Shown here piece after piece: positions 1-9,484 of a stretch of 64,000 bases of DNA. The stretch's first letter is position 1. The number at the start of each line of letters is the position of its first letter. Source of the stretch: Enterococcus xiangfangensis (GTDB taxonomy: Bacteria; Bacillota; Bacilli; Lactobacillales; Enterococcaceae); the NCBI RefSeq assembly GCF_005405365.1, contig NZ_BJDX01000001.1, positions 1-64,000 on the forward strand. The letters run 5' to 3'. Under the pieces are notes generated by a model. The model was given only the letters and a program-made list of their open reading frames with translations, ran no database searches and had not been told where the DNA came from. The translations under genes were made by a program, and so were the position numbers.

Positions 1-134
1 GGCTACCAATCACCGATAGAATATCGGAAATTAGCAGCCTAATAAATGCTTTTTTATTACTGTCTCAGTATTTTAGGTCAGTTCCTACAGTGATCCGAAG
101 CTTTTTATCTTGTAATTACACATCATAACTTTAA
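1..134. other. Left edge, no gene seen
   Basis: No convincing coding region is visible. A short inverted repeat (CCGATA-gaa-TATCGG, 12-26) lacks a U-tract on either strand. The stretch lies downstream of ribF. I see no clear terminator for ribF here, so its transcript may continue past the window edge. Confidence 0.4.
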
Positions 135-1088
135 CTATTGAGCTTTTTTCTTGAAATAATCTCGAGTCGCCTGTTCATCTATTTCGAGTTGCCGAACCAA
201 TCCGTCAACTGATTCAAAGGCTACTTGTCCTCGCAACATATGATACCAGCGTACTTTCACTTTTTCTCCGTAGATTTCTTGATTGAAATCTAAAATATTG
301 ATTTCGACTGTCAACATCCGATTGGAGCCAAACGTATCATTATGTCCGATTGATCCCATCGCTTGATACCATTGATCACCGACTTTAAGCTGATTGACAT
401 AAACTCCTTCTTTCGGTAATTTCATGTCTTCTGGTACTTGAATATTAGCTGTCGGATAGCCTAAAGAACGACCGCGTGCTTCACCGTGGATCACTGTGCC
501 GCTGATTTCATAAACATAACCTAGCAACTGATTGGCTTCTTCCAAACGACCTTCTGATAATAAACGGCGAATGCGTGAAGAACTGATTTTTTCAGTCTCA
601 TGCTCTTCCGTTTTTTTAGCAACAATAACTACCTCAAAACGATCTTTAGCATAATCAGGCAGCCGTTCAGCATCTGCAGATTGATCTTTTCCAAAATTAT
701 AATCGAATCCTGAAACCGCGACTTTTCCGTGCAGTCCTACAATGTATTGATCCACAAATTCTTGCGGATCTAACGCCGCAAAAGCGGAAGTAAAAGCCAC
801 TTCATATAAAATATCCACGCCTAAACTTGCCATGCGTTCTTCTTTTTGTCTCAAAGTTGAAAGATATTTGATTGGTTTGCTCTGAACTTGTTGGAACACG
901 ATTGCAGGATGCTGATTGAAAGTCATCACAGCTAATTTTAACTTTTTCTCTTCCGCAATTCTTTTGCCAGTATTGATTACTTCTTGATGTCCGCGATGGA
1001 CACCATCAAAAAAACCTAAGACCAATACACAATCTCCTGCTGGAATTTCTTCTGGTTTATACGGATGACGCAACTTTACTATTTCCAT
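135..1088 (-). CDS. ribF: Bifunctional riboflavin kinase / FAD synthetase RibF
   Basis: Cytosolic enzyme that phosphorylates riboflavin to FMN and adenylylates FMN to FAD. The 317-residue length is normal for the family. The N-terminal nucleotidyltransferase part shows GFFDGVHRGHQ at residues 25-35 and an ISSSRIRRLL motif near 168-177. The C-terminal flavokinase part starts with GRSLGYPTAN at about 206-215. It begins 3 nt after the truB stop, so the two are cotranscribed, as is common in Firmicutes (truB-ribF). An AGGT-type ribosome binding site precedes the ATG. Nothing is odd about the protein. The identification is secure from the motifs and the neighbour. Confidence 0.96.
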   Translation of the reverse strand: MEIVKLRHPYKPEEIPAGDCVLVLGFFDGVHRGHQEVINTGKRIAEEKKLKLAVMTFNQHPAIVFQQVQSKPIKYLSTLRQKEERMASLGVDILYEVAFTSAFAALDPQEFVDQYIVGLHGKVAVSGFDYNFGKDQSADAERLPDYAKDRFEVVIVAKKTEEHETEKISSSRIRRLLSEGRLEEANQLLGYVYEISGTVIHGEARGRSLGYPTANIQVPEDMKLPKEGVYVNQLKVGDQWYQAMGSIGHNDTFGSNRMLTVEINILDFNQEIYGEKVKVRWYHMLRGQVAFESVDGLVRQLEIDEQATRDYFKKKAQ

Positions 1089-1091
1089 CTG

Positions 1092-2015
1092 CTATACCTC
1101 GTTTCGAATCACTTTGCTTGGCTTTAAGAGCCAATCTTTTTCTGGATGCTGACCATATAGACTGACTAATTGGTCTTTATAGAAGAATGCGATCAATTTT
1201 CCCGGCATTTTTTTTAGACCAAAATCATTCATTGGCAAAACTTGTCCATTTTTAACTTTTTGCCAACTGACAGTTGTAAGATTGATCCGTGGAAAATCTT
1301 TCATCGCTTCTTCGATTGGTTGTAACGCTTGATCGATCTGATTTTTTTCCATTAATTCACTGACTTGTGCTAAAGTCACCGCTTGGCCGACTGAAAAACC
1401 ACCGCTTGCTAAACGAGTTAGATCAGACATATGAGCTGGATACCCAAGTTTTGCTCCCAAATCGACGGCTAAAGTTCGAACATACGTCCCTTTTCCGCAA
1501 GTTACTTGAAACCGCCAGCTTTGTGTTTTAGTTTCTGCGTGGTAAATTGGATCAGTCGTTCGTTTAAAACTTTTGATGACTGCAATTCGTTCGGGGCGTT
1601 TAATCGTTTCACCCGCTCGCGCGTATTCATATAAGCGTTTCCCATTTACTTTTACCGCTGAATACATCGGTGGGATTTGTGTGATTTCTCCGATAAATGT
1701 GGCCATCATCTGATCAATTGCTTCTTTTGTCAAAGGGGTTTCTACCGCTTTAGTCTCTACAACTTCTCCGCTACGATCTTCCGTTGCAGTAGCAAAACCT
1801 ATCGTAATTTCGCCTTCGTAAATTTTTCCGCCTTCTTGTAAATATTCGATCACTTTGGTTCCTTTTCCGATACAGATAGGCAAGACCCCATCGACATCCG
1901 GATCTAAGGTCCCACCATGTCCAACTTTTTTCGTTTGTAAAATCTTTCTTAATTTAAAGACACAGTCATGACTTGTCATACCGCGCTCTTTCCATAACGG
2001 CAAGATACCGTCCAT
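1092..2015 (-). CDS. truB: tRNA pseudouridine(55) synthase TruB
   Basis: Converts U55 of the T-loop to pseudouridine in elongator tRNAs. The 307 residues carry the TruB signature VGHGGTLDPDVDGVLP near residues 31-46, with D38 as the expected catalytic aspartate. A C-terminal PUA-like extension follows. The ATG start has a GAGGAAAT element upstream. In many Firmicutes truB directly follows rbfA. Here a small coiled-coil gene and a Na+/H+ antiporter, bounded by terminators, lie between them, so truB-ribF probably has its own promoter in the 120 nt upstream of 2015. Confidence 0.96.
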   Translation of the reverse strand: MDGILPLWKERGMTSHDCVFKLRKILQTKKVGHGGTLDPDVDGVLPICIGKGTKVIEYLQEGGKIYEGEITIGFATATEDRSGEVVETKAVETPLTKEAIDQMMATFIGEITQIPPMYSAVKVNGKRLYEYARAGETIKRPERIAVIKSFKRTTDPIYHAETKTQSWRFQVTCGKGTYVRTLAVDLGAKLGYPAHMSDLTRLASGGFSVGQAVTLAQVSELMEKNQIDQALQPIEEAMKDFPRINLTTVSWQKVKNGQVLPMNDFGLKKMPGKLIAFFYKDQLVSLYGQHPEKDWLLKPSKVIRNEV

Positions 2016-2133
2016 TTTATTTCCTCATTTCGTCTTATAATTAACGTTCCCATTATAGCATAGCTGATCTGAGAATTGGCAAGATAGCTTTTGACTAGTT
2101 TTTTCTGTAGTCATCAGCTGTAAAAATCTAGAT

Positions 2134-2162
2134 ATAAAAAGAACCGTCAGTAATGACGGTTC
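2134..2162 (-). terminator. Intrinsic terminator after the antiporter gene
   Basis: A 9-bp stem (GAACCGTCA / TGACGGTTC) with a GTAA-type loop is followed on the minus strand by TTTTTAT. It starts 2 nt past the antiporter stop codon and separates that transcript from truB-ribF. Confidence 0.9.
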
Positions 2163-2164
2163 AG

Positions 2165-4237
2165 CTATTCTGTTTCTTTGGTTCTTTTCTTTTGACGTTT
2201 AAGTACAAAGGAAAAACTTGGATCTGAAGATTGCCGCATTGTATACGACTCCAATTGATTCACTTGATGGCGATAATTATTTGCCGTAAAATTAGTGATT
2301 TCTGAATTTGCTTCGTATTGATCGATCAACTTTCTTTCTAAATAAAAGCCGCGGATCAATTCTTTAACATACAACGGATCTTGTTGAATCAAATGCGTTC
2401 CAAACAATCCATGTCCGCTGACTTGATTCATCAGATTCTTTCGTTCATCCACAAAAAAATCAATCAAATCTTCATCATAAACATCGCGTAGATTTTCTAA
2501 ACTATCTAAGATCACTTCGCTATTACGGATAAATATTTTTCTAAGAGATGAGATATCACGATTATCAACGATCTCTTTTTGCTTTTTCTTCCGTTGCCAA
2601 AACATTTTTGGATGCAAGATGATCCGAATGATCCGACGCACAAAAATCAGCCAAAAACTAAGCAAAGACAGCATCTGCTTTGTTACCGATTCAGATACAT
2701 TAGAAATGAAGCGTGAATATAATCGATACGCACTTGCATCGATTTGATGCCTTCTAAAGCTTTCGTCTAGGCCATCGCGTTCAACGGAAATGATCAACGC
2801 CTGAATTTCTTGAAATTCCTGTTGTGCACTTTCTGGCATCGAATTATTGAAGACTTGCTGGATTCGACCTTGATAATTCGCAATTACCGCAAGCAGTGCA
2901 AAACGTTCTTTTTCACTGAGTTTCTTATCATCTAAGTCCGCATAGAGTTCGCTAATTACTTCCCGCAATATCAACATCAATTTTGGATCTGTTGGCGGGA
3001 TGACTTCTCCTTCAGACAAGATCGGTAGTAAAATCATTCCGATGATCAAAGTCAAAAAAGTTACGCAAGCGGTGATGAATAAGAGCAGTGAACGTTCAGG
3101 AAAGGCTAAGCCATGAATCGTTGTCGGTAAAATAAAAATCGTGGCGATACTGACCGTTCCTTTGACCCCACCAAAGGTCAGCAGCAGACGCTCTCTTAAC
3201 TGTGAACGTGTCGTTTGCCAGCCTTGCGTTACGACATAAAAACCACTGACAAATAAAAAGCGTAAAACAAATAATAGAGCTGTCAATAACAAAACTATCC
3301 CTAAAAGATGCAGGTTTGAATAGCTCTGACTGTTCCACACAGGAGAAAAGACTTGTGATAGTTCGATACCCAAGAAAATAAAGACTAGAGCATTCAACAT
3401 AAAACTGATCGTATCCCAAGTACTTTCTGTAACATTTGATAATTGTGCTTCAAATAGATTTACTCGCCGAAACCCAGTCGCCTGCAAAACGCCTGTAACT
3501 ACCGCAGCAATGATCCCTGAAGCATGGAACAATTCCGCAATAAAATACGCTGTAAACGGCAAAATCAATTCAATCAGTAAATAGGCTGAAACATCTTGAG
3601 CAGAGATTCGCTCAATGATTTTTATGATTTCATTTTTAACCCAAATAATGACTAATCCAACCAAAACACCTACGATACTTGATTCCAACAAAGAGATTGA
3701 TGCGTCCATTGCTGAAAATCGGCCCGTCAAAAGAGCCGCCACAGCAAACTGAAACGCCGTTACGCCGGTCGCATCATTGATTAATCCTTCGCCTTCTAAG
3801 ACATGCATGACTGATTCTGGGATATTCAATCGTTTTGCCAAGGAGTTCACAGCTACAGCATCAGTAGGCCCTAATGAGGCGCCAAAAGCCAAACAAGCTG
3901 CTAACGGAATTATCGGTAAGATTTTATGCAAGACAAAACCCAAACCAAATAAGGTGAAAATAACGCCGCCAAAAGCTAATAACAAAATCAAGCCAAAATG
4001 TTTCAAGATCGAAGCAATATCTGCCGTCTCGCCTTCGCGAAACAATAAAGGCGCAATGATCATCACTAGAAACACTTCTGGCTCAAAATGGATTGAACTG
4101 CCAACTTCAGTAAAACCAATGATGATCCCGATAATAATCTGGATCATAAAAATCGGAAAAGACGGAAAAACTTTTGCTAAAACATTCGATAAGGTGATGG
4201 CGATGGCTACAATAATAATAATCTCAATTAAACCCAT
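2165..4237 (-). CDS. Na+/H+ antiporter, CPA1 (NhaP/NHE) family
   Basis: Integral membrane cation/proton antiporter expected to serve Na+ and pH homeostasis. The first about 410 residues are strongly hydrophobic with roughly 12 membrane segments. CPA1 hallmarks are visible: LFREGE near residue 66, GPTDAVAV near 122, EGEGLINDATG near 147 (the Asn-Asp pair of the ion site), and GGVKGTVSIA near 355. A long hydrophilic C-terminal domain of about 270 residues follows, giving 690 residues; such tails often hold regulatory regions. The ATG lies 4 nt after the stop of the preceding small gene, so the two form one unit. Ion specificity cannot be read from the sequence. Confidence 0.9.
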   Translation of the reverse strand: MGLIEIIIIVAIAITLSNVLAKVFPSFPIFMIQIIIGIIIGFTEVGSSIHFEPEVFLVMIIAPLLFREGETADIASILKHFGLILLLAFGGVIFTLFGLGFVLHKILPIIPLAACLAFGASLGPTDAVAVNSLAKRLNIPESVMHVLEGEGLINDATGVTAFQFAVAALLTGRFSAMDASISLLESSIVGVLVGLVIIWVKNEIIKIIERISAQDVSAYLLIELILPFTAYFIAELFHASGIIAAVVTGVLQATGFRRVNLFEAQLSNVTESTWDTISFMLNALVFIFLGIELSQVFSPVWNSQSYSNLHLLGIVLLLTALLFVLRFLFVSGFYVVTQGWQTTRSQLRERLLLTFGGVKGTVSIATIFILPTTIHGLAFPERSLLLFITACVTFLTLIIGMILLPILSEGEVIPPTDPKLMLILREVISELYADLDDKKLSEKERFALLAVIANYQGRIQQVFNNSMPESAQQEFQEIQALIISVERDGLDESFRRHQIDASAYRLYSRFISNVSESVTKQMLSLLSFWLIFVRRIIRIILHPKMFWQRKKKQKEIVDNRDISSLRKIFIRNSEVILDSLENLRDVYDEDLIDFFVDERKNLMNQVSGHGLFGTHLIQQDPLYVKELIRGFYLERKLIDQYEANSEITNFTANNYRHQVNQLESYTMRQSSDPSFSFVLKRQKKRTKETE

Positions 4238-4241
4238 TCAC

Positions 4242-4532
4242 TCACCTCGGGGAACAACTATCTTTTGCCTTCGATAATAATTTTAAGAATTCACGTTTCT
4301 TATTGATAATGCGGTCTTCTAGTTCCGCCAATTCTTTCGGGTCGTCATCTAATGAAAGCTGTGCCCGCTTAGTTTCCATGCGCAATAAATCATGTTTCAT
4401 CCGTTCTAATTTACGAGACGTCAAAACATTGACCCTTTTTATCTTTTGTTTAACGACTTTGCGTTCTTCCGGGCTCAACTTTTCAAACTCTTGATGAAGA
4501 GCCTTCATCCGTTCTTCAAATTCTGTAGTCAT
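4242..4532 (-). CDS. Small charged coiled-coil protein, unknown function
   Basis: A 96-residue hydrophilic, highly charged protein (MTTEFEERMKALHQEFEKLS at the N-terminus), predicted by eye to be nearly all helical with heptad-like spacing of Leu and Met. There is no signal peptide and no membrane segment. I chose the ATG at 4532 because GGAGG sits 8 nt upstream; a longer reading begins 14 codons earlier without a ribosome binding site. It directly precedes the antiporter gene (4 nt gap), suggesting joint expression and possibly a partner role, which is inference. I do not recognise the family. Confidence 0.75.
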   Translation of the reverse strand: MTTEFEERMKALHQEFEKLSPEERKVVKQKIKRVNVLTSRKLERMKHDLLRMETKRAQLSLDDDPKELAELEDRIINKKREFLKLLSKAKDSCSPR

Positions 4533-4615
4533 TTTAGACTTTGCCTCCTTGAAAATATCCCAAAAAAGGATCATTTACAAACTGCCTACACTGTAACAGG
4601 ATTTTTCTAATATTG

Positions 4616-4647
4616 CAAAAAGAACCTGAAAAAATTTTTCAGGTTCT
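4616..4647 (-). terminator. Intrinsic terminator after rbfA
   Basis: Stem AGAACCTGAAAAA / TTTTTCAGGTTCT followed by a short U-run on the minus strand, 8 nt past the rbfA stop. It closes the rimP-nusA-infB-rbfA transcript. Confidence 0.88.
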
Positions 4648-4654
4648 AACGAAT

Positions 4655-5002
4655 TTATTCTTTATTTAAATCTCGGATCAGCTGATCGATTTTAGAACCG
4701 TATTCAACTGATTCATCTAATTCAAAAAACAATTCAGGTGTCTTGTAGATCGATAATGCATGGCCTAGTTCACGTCGAACCAAACCACTTGCTTTATTCA
4801 ATCCTTCTTGAGCTTTTTCCTTATCTGAAGCTTTATCAGATAATAAGCTGTAGTAAATCGTCGCTTGTTGCAAGTCGCCAGTAACATGGACATCCGTGAT
4901 ATTCACATTTTGGACCCGCGGATCACGAACCTTTTTTCGTAAAACGTCATTGACTTCTTTTAAAATTTCTTGAGCAAGACGACGATCGCGATAATTTGGC
5001 AT
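4655..5002 (-). CDS. rbfA: 30S ribosome-binding factor RbfA
   Basis: Late-stage 16S rRNA/30S maturation factor with a KH-like fold. From the ATG at 5002 the protein has 115 residues and starts [13 protein letters not shown], typical of Rbf[14 protein letters not shown] and the VRDPRV segment are family features. GGAGG lies 8 nt before this ATG. A longer reading begins 19 codons upstream inside the end of infB but lacks a matching N-terminus. It is the last gene of the rimP-nusA-ylxR-ylxQ-infB-rbfA operon, 19 nt after infB, with a terminator downstream. Confidence 0.95.
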   Translation of the reverse strand: MPNYRDRRLAQEILKEVNDVLRKKVRDPRVQNVNITDVHVTGDLQQATIYYSLLSDKASDKEKAQEGLNKASGLVRRELGHALSIYKTPELFFELDESVEYGSKIDQLIRDLNKE

Positions 5003-5021
5003 AGCGATGGCCTCCTTAGAA

Positions 5022-7634
5022 CTATTTTTGTTTGATTTCTTCCATAACAAAGCCTTCAATTACATCGTCGACTTTGATATCATTGAAGTTTTCGATCATA
5101 GCGCCACATTCGTAGCCCATTTTGACTTCTTTCACATCATCTTTGAAACGTTTCAAGCTAGCAAGTTTTCCTTCTAGAATAACGATGCCATCGCGGATGA
5201 TCCGAACACCGCTATCACGTTGGATAGAACCTTCGTTGACATAACAACCAGCGATTGTTCCGACTTTAGAAACTTTATACGTTTCACGAACAGTCATTTG
5301 ACCGGTGATTTTTTCTTCATACTCAGGATCAAGCATCCCTTTCATCGCTGTTTCGATTTCTTCGATTGCTTTATAGATGATGCGGTGTAGACGAATATCT
5401 ACTTCTTCCGTCGCTGCTTGTTGTTTGGCTTGCGCTGTTGGTCGAACGTTGAATCCGATAATGATCGCATTACTTGCTGCTGCTAAAGTAACGTCACTTT
5501 CGTTGATTGCGCCAACAGCTGAATGGACGATCTTCACACGAACGCCTTCAACATCGATTTTTTTCAATGATGCTGATAACGCCTCGGCAGAACCTTGTAC
5601 ATCGGCTTTGATGATTACGTTGACTTCTTTTAATTCACCCTCTTTAAGGGATTCAAATAAGTTGTCTAGTGTCACACGAGCATTGGCACTGCGGTGCTCT
5701 AACACGGCACGTTTTGCACGTTCTTCACCTGCTGCACGAGCTGTTTTTTCATCATCGAAGATTGCGAAACGATCGCCGGCTTGAGGAACATCATTCAGTC
5801 CTGTGATCTCTACTGGTGTTGCAGGTCCAGCTGTTTTTTCACGACGACCAATGTCATTAGTCATAACACGTACACGACCATAAGTATTACCGACAACGAT
5901 TGGATCGCCGACTTTCATTGTACCTTGTTGAACCAATAAGGTCGCAACCGGGCCTTTTCCTTTATCTAAACGAGCTTCAATAACTGTTCCGATACCGTGT
6001 TGGGTTGGATCAGATTTCAAATCTTCTACTTCAGCAACCAATAAAATCATTTCTAATAATTCATCGATATTTTGATTGAATTTCGCTGAAATTTCTACGA
6101 AGATCGTGTCGCCGCCCCATGCTTCAGGAATCAATTCATATTCGCTTAATTCTTGCATCACATGTTGTGGGTTGGCACCTGGCTTATCGATTTTGTTTAC
6201 TGCTACGATAATCGGCACTTTTGCCGCTTTTGCATGGTTGATTGCTTCGATTGTTTGTGGCATTACACCATCATCAGCTGCTACGACTAGAATCGTAATG
6301 TCTGTGATACTTGCACCACGAGCCCGCATACTTGTGAAGGCCGCATGTCCTGGTGTATCCAAGAAAGTGATTGGTTTGCCGTCGATATCGATTTGGTATG
6401 CACCGATATGTTGAGTGATCCCACCGGCTTCTCCGCTAGTTACACGTGAATGACGTAAAGTATCTAGCAATGTCGTTTTACCATGGTCAACGTGTCCCAT
6501 GATAGTTACTACTGGCGGACGTGATACTAAGTTTTCTTCATTGACATCAGCTGCGTCGAAGAAACGATCGATATCAGCGACATCGATTGTCACTTTCTCT
6601 TGTGATTCGATCCCGTAGTCTGTTGCTAGTAATTCGATCGTATCTTTATCTAATGGTTGGTTTTGGTTGACCATAACGCCCATCATAAATAATTTTTTGA
6701 TGATTTCAGCTGGTTCGCGATGGATTTTCTTCGCGATATCTGCCACATTCATGCCTTCTGTATACTCTAATACTTCTGGCAATTCACGGAATTTACGTGG
6801 TGGTACTGCTGGTTTTTGGCTTTGTTGCTGTCTGCCTTTTTTCCCTTTTTTGTTAAATCTATTTTTATTGCGATTTTGGTTGCCGCCAAAACTATTGTTA
6901 CGGTTTTGATTGCCTCCTTGGTTTGAACGCTGCCCTTGATTTCCACTTTGCGCTGGACGTTGTCCTTGGTTTTGACGCTGCGCATTATTTGTTCCGCTTT
7001 GTGCAGGGCGTTGTCCTTGGTTTTGACGCTGCGCATTATTTGTTCCACTTTGTGCGGGGCGTTGTCCTTGGTTTTGGCGCTGTGCATTATTTGTTCCACT
7101 TTGCGCTGGACGTTGTCCTTGGTTTTGACGCTGCGCATTATTTGTTCCACTTTGTGCTGGACGTTGTCCTTGGTTTTGACGCTGCGCATTATTTGTTCCA
7201 CTTTGTGCTGGACGTTGTCCTTGGTTTTGGCGCTGCGCATTATTTGTTCCATTTTGCGCTGGGCGTTGTTGTGTGTTACTTGTATTGCTTTGTGTTGGGC
7301 GTTGCCCTTGATTTGAACGGTTTGCGTTCGCTGAGTTGTTTGGTTTATTAGTTTGTGTCAAGTCTTTATTTCCTTTTCTATTCTGGAAATTTGGGTTGTT
7401 CTTCGAGCTCTTTCCATGGAATTTTAATTTTTCGTGCTGGTTAGCTGATGGTTTTGCTTGAGTAGTTTGTTGCGGCTTGCTAGAAAAAGCTTGTTTCAAT
7501 TTTGATTCATCATCTCCAGATAATGTACCCATATGGTTTTTAACATCCATACCTAAAGATTGTGCTTTTTCTACGACATCCTTATTTGATTGATTCACTT
7601 CTTTGGCAAATTCGTATACTCTCTTTTTTCCCAT
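5022..7634 (-). CDS. infB: Translation initiation factor IF-2, with an expanded N-terminal repeat region
   Basis: GTPase that places fMet-tRNA on the 30S subunit. Order in the 870-residue product: an IF2_N segment at the start ([19 protein letters not shown]); a long Asn/Gln/Arg/Gly-rich linker of about residues 60-270 containing six copies of a 17-residue unit; a second IF2_N domain near 290-335; the G domain with [12 protein letters not shown] near 380, DTPGHAAF and NKID; then the beta-barrel and C-terminal fMet-tRNA-binding domains. The catalytic core looks intact. The repeat linker makes it longer than the roughly 770-800 residues I recall for other enterococci. It starts with ATG and AAGGTGA. 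Confidence 0.97.
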   Translation of the reverse strand: MGKKRVYEFAKEVNQSNKDVVEKAQSLGMDVKNHMGTLSGDDESKLKQAFSSKPQQTTQAKPSANQHEKLKFHGKSSKNNPNFQNRKGNKDLTQTNKPNNSANANRSNQGQRPTQSNTSNTQQRPAQNGTNNAQRQNQGQRPAQSGTNNAQRQNQGQRPAQSGTNNAQRQNQGQRPAQSGTNNAQRQNQGQRPAQSGTNNAQRQNQGQRPAQSGTNNAQRQNQGQRPAQSGNQGQRSNQGGNQNRNNSFGGNQNRNKNRFNKKGKKGRQQQSQKPAVPPRKFRELPEVLEYTEGMNVADIAKKIHREPAEIIKKLFMMGVMVNQNQPLDKDTIELLATDYGIESQEKVTIDVADIDRFFDAADVNEENLVSRPPVVTIMGHVDHGKTTLLDTLRHSRVTSGEAGGITQHIGAYQIDIDGKPITFLDTPGHAAFTSMRARGASITDITILVVAADDGVMPQTIEAINHAKAAKVPIIVAVNKIDKPGANPQHVMQELSEYELIPEAWGGDTIFVEISAKFNQNIDELLEMILLVAEVEDLKSDPTQHGIGTVIEARLDKGKGPVATLLVQQGTMKVGDPIVVGNTYGRVRVMTNDIGRREKTAGPATPVEITGLNDVPQAGDRFAIFDDEKTARAAGEERAKRAVLEHRSANARVTLDNLFESLKEGELKEVNVIIKADVQGSAEALSASLKKIDVEGVRVKIVHSAVGAINESDVTLAAASNAIIIGFNVRPTAQAKQQAATEEVDIRLHRIIYKAIEEIETAMKGMLDPEYEEKITGQMTVRETYKVSKVGTIAGCYVNEGSIQRDSGVRIIRDGIVILEGKLASLKRFKDDVKEVKMGYECGAMIENFNDIKVDDVIEGFVMEEIKQK
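6943..7248 (-). repeat. 51-bp tandem repeat, six copies, inside infB
   Basis: Six head-to-tail units of 51 bp, recognisable by the block GCGCATTATTTGTTCC that recurs at 6980, 7031, 7082 (one base changed), 7133, 7184 and 7235. Each unit encodes 17 residues, [17 protein letters not shown]. The amino acid repeat is perfect, while the copies differ at a few synonymous positions (tgc/tgt, cag/ctg/cgg). Degenerate half-units flank both ends. The period is a multiple of three, so unit gain or loss keeps the IF-2 frame open. Confidence 0.97.
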
Positions 7635-7646
7635 GCAATCACCTTC

Positions 7647-7949
7647 CTAACCTGTTATTAACGTCATAATTTTGTTGGCGAATCCTTGATCTAAAACTCC
7701 GATAACTTTTCGAGGTTTTCCGATTGCGCCTAAAATCTCTCCTTGAGTAAATTCGATAAAACATGCCGTTTGGTAATACTTACTTTTATCTGATAGCTTT
7801 TTTTGAGTGTTATCACTCGCATCAGCAGTGACGATTACAAGTTTCACTTTATTTTTACGAATCTCATTGATCGTCATTTCTTCCCCTGTGATCAGTTTGC
7901 CTGCACGCATCGCAAGGCCTAACATGTTCAAGGCCTTCTGTTTATTCAT
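7647..7949 (-). CDS. ylxQ: L7Ae-family ribosome-associated protein YlxQ
   Basis: A 100-residue protein of the L7Ae/L30e/Gadd45 fold (MNKQKALNMLGLAMRAGKLI, then ..VKLVIVTADAS..). Family members bind kink-turn RNA; the role of YlxQ itself is not settled. It sits in its usual place between ylxR and infB. Its ATG overlaps the end of ylxR by 8 nt, indicating translational coupling, and infB begins 12 nt after its stop. No defects are seen. Confidence 0.92.
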   Translation of the reverse strand: MNKQKALNMLGLAMRAGKLITGEEMTINEIRKNKVKLVIVTADASDNTQKKLSDKSKYYQTACFIEFTQGEILGAIGKPRKVIGVLDQGFANKIMTLITG

Positions 7950-8238
7950 TGCCGAAGAGCTCTTTTCTGGCTTTTTGGTGCTTCACATAATCAAGTAGTT
8001 CTTGATAAAATTCATCGCTCAAATCTGTTCCCAGTGTGCGGTCTAAGACACGTTTTTTCCATGCCTCTTCAACTTCAGCCGGCTCCAATACAACATAGGC
8101 GCCGCGACCTGGTTTCTTACCTGAAGGATCGATCGAAACATCGCCTTCTTTTGATTTGGCAATGCGGATCAAATCTTTTTTAGGGAACATTTCACCGGAA
8201 ACAACCGATTTACGCAAAGGAACTTTTCTTTTTTTCAT
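7942..8238 (-). CDS. ylxR: YlxR-family RNA-binding protein (RnpM type)
   Basis: A 98-residue basic protein starting MKKRKVPLRKSVVSGEMFPK, with the family motif PGRGAYV near residue 47. YlxR proteins bind RNA; the B. subtilis protein has been linked to RNase P. I selected the ATG at 8238 because GGAGG lies 6 nt upstream; a longer reading starts 5 codons earlier without a site. It lies between nusA (19 nt) and ylxQ (8-nt overlap), the standard order. The two-Cys motif present in some relatives is absent. Confidence 0.92.
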   Translation of the reverse strand: MKKRKVPLRKSVVSGEMFPKKDLIRIAKSKEGDVSIDPSGKKPGRGAYVVLEPAEVEEAWKKRVLDRTLGTDLSDEFYQELLDYVKHQKARKELFGNE

Positions 8239-8257
8239 TTGCTGTCCTCCCATTAAT

Positions 8258-9418
8258 TTATTCTTCCGTTTGATCAGAAGCGCTGTTTTCTTCAGTCAAA
8301 TCTGGAGTTGCTTCTTCCATTTCTTCAGTTGCAACGGGCTCAATTTCTTCAACTTCTGATTCTTCATAGTTTTCGTAAAATTCTTCCATGTCAGATTCAG
8401 ACTTGATATCAATTTTGTGTGCAGTCAATTTGGCAGCAAGCCGCGCATTTTGTCCGCGTTTTCCGATAGCAAGTGATAGTTGATAATCTGGAACTACGAC
8501 CGTACAAACTTTTGGATTGTTGATATCAAAGATTACATCTTCAACTTGAGCCGGATTTAATGAGTTTGCAATAAATACTGCAGGATCTTCATTCCACTCA
8601 ACAATATCCATATTTTCGCCTTTTAGTTCATTGACGATTGCTTGAACACGTTGGCCTTTAGGACCTACACAAGTTCCCACTGGATCGATGTTAGGATCCG
8701 TTGAACGAACTGCTACTTTCGCACGATCTCCAGCTTCACGAGCGATGCTGACAATCTCCACGATGCCATCATAGACTTCAGGAATCTCTTGTTCAAATAA
8801 GCGGCGCAATAAATCTGGATGACTACGGCTTACAAAAACTTGTGGTCCTTTTGAAGTATTTTCTACCCGAGAAACATAGACTTTGATTCGATCATGAGGT
8901 TTGTAATGTTCATTTGGTATTTGATCTTGTTTTGAAAGAACCGCTTCAATCTTCCCTAAATTAACATAGATATAGCGATTGTCTTGGCGTTCTACTACAC
9001 CTTGCATAATATCGTTTTCGTAGGCGCTGTATTCGTTATAGATAATGCTGCGTTCAGCTTCGCGTACCCGTTGTAAAATAACTTGCTTTGCTGTTTGAGC
9101 TGCAATTCGACCAAAATCCTTTGGAGTCACTTCAAAACGGATCGTATCCCCGATTTCATAGGCAGGATTGATTGCCATCGCATCTTTCAATGAAACTTCT
9201 AATTGTGAGTCCATAACTTCTTCTGTTACTTCCTTCACCGCATATACATGGATGTCGCCTTTTTTCTCGTTGAATTCAACTTCAACGTTTTGTGATTGAC
9301 CATAATGACGTTTGTAGGCAGAAACTAAAGCCGCCTCCAACGCTTCGATCACGATTTCTTTCGAAACACCTTTTTCTGCTTCTAGAGTATCCAAAGCATT
9401 TAGCATTTCTTTACTCAT
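8258..9418 (-). CDS. nusA: Transcription termination/antitermination protein NusA
   Basis: RNA polymerase-associated factor that promotes pausing, termination and rRNA antitermination. The 386 residues show an N-terminal RNAP-binding domain (MSKEMLNALDTLEAEKGV), an S1 domain around 135-200, KH1 with GTCVGPKGQRVQAI near 250, and KH2 with AIGKRGQNARLAAKL near 322. A short acidic, Glu-rich tail of about 40 residues replaces the long AR repeats of enterobacterial NusA, as usual in Firmicutes. It starts with ATG and TAGGAGG. It lies 66 nt after rimP; that gap holds a 9-bp AU-rich hairpin (CTATTTTTC / GAAAAATAG) without a U-tract. Confidence 0.97.
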   Translation of the reverse strand: MSKEMLNALDTLEAEKGVSKEIVIEALEAALVSAYKRHYGQSQNVEVEFNEKKGDIHVYAVKEVTEEVMDSQLEVSLKDAMAINPAYEIGDTIRFEVTPKDFGRIAAQTAKQVILQRVREAERSIIYNEYSAYENDIMQGVVERQDNRYIYVNLGKIEAVLSKQDQIPNEHYKPHDRIKVYVSRVENTSKGPQVFVSRSHPDLLRRLFEQEIPEVYDGIVEIVSIAREAGDRAKVAVRSTDPNIDPVGTCVGPKGQRVQAIVNELKGENMDIVEWNEDPAVFIANSLNPAQVEDVIFDINNPKVCTVVVPDYQLSLAIGKRGQNARLAAKLTAHKIDIKSESDMEEFYENYEESEVEEIEPVATEEMEEATPDLTEENSASDQTEE

Positions 9419-9484
9419 CTTAACTTTCCTCCTAGTTCATATTAACGAATCTATTTTTCAAAGAAAAATAGGTTTGATTGCTAA

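Noticed and set aside
3096-3419. Minus-strand ORF overlapping the antiporter gene in another frame
   Set aside because: It lies wholly inside the antiporter coding frame, has no ribosome binding site and has no recognisable composition.
6943-7248. CRISPR-like regular repeats
   Set aside because: The copies are contiguous without unique spacers, are in frame, and encode part of IF-2; no cas genes are nearby.
6923-7351. Long open frames on both strands over the infB repeat region
   Set aside because: They arise because a 51-bp (multiple of three) repeat keeps several frames open. They lack ribosome binding sites and sit inside the clearly coding infB frame.
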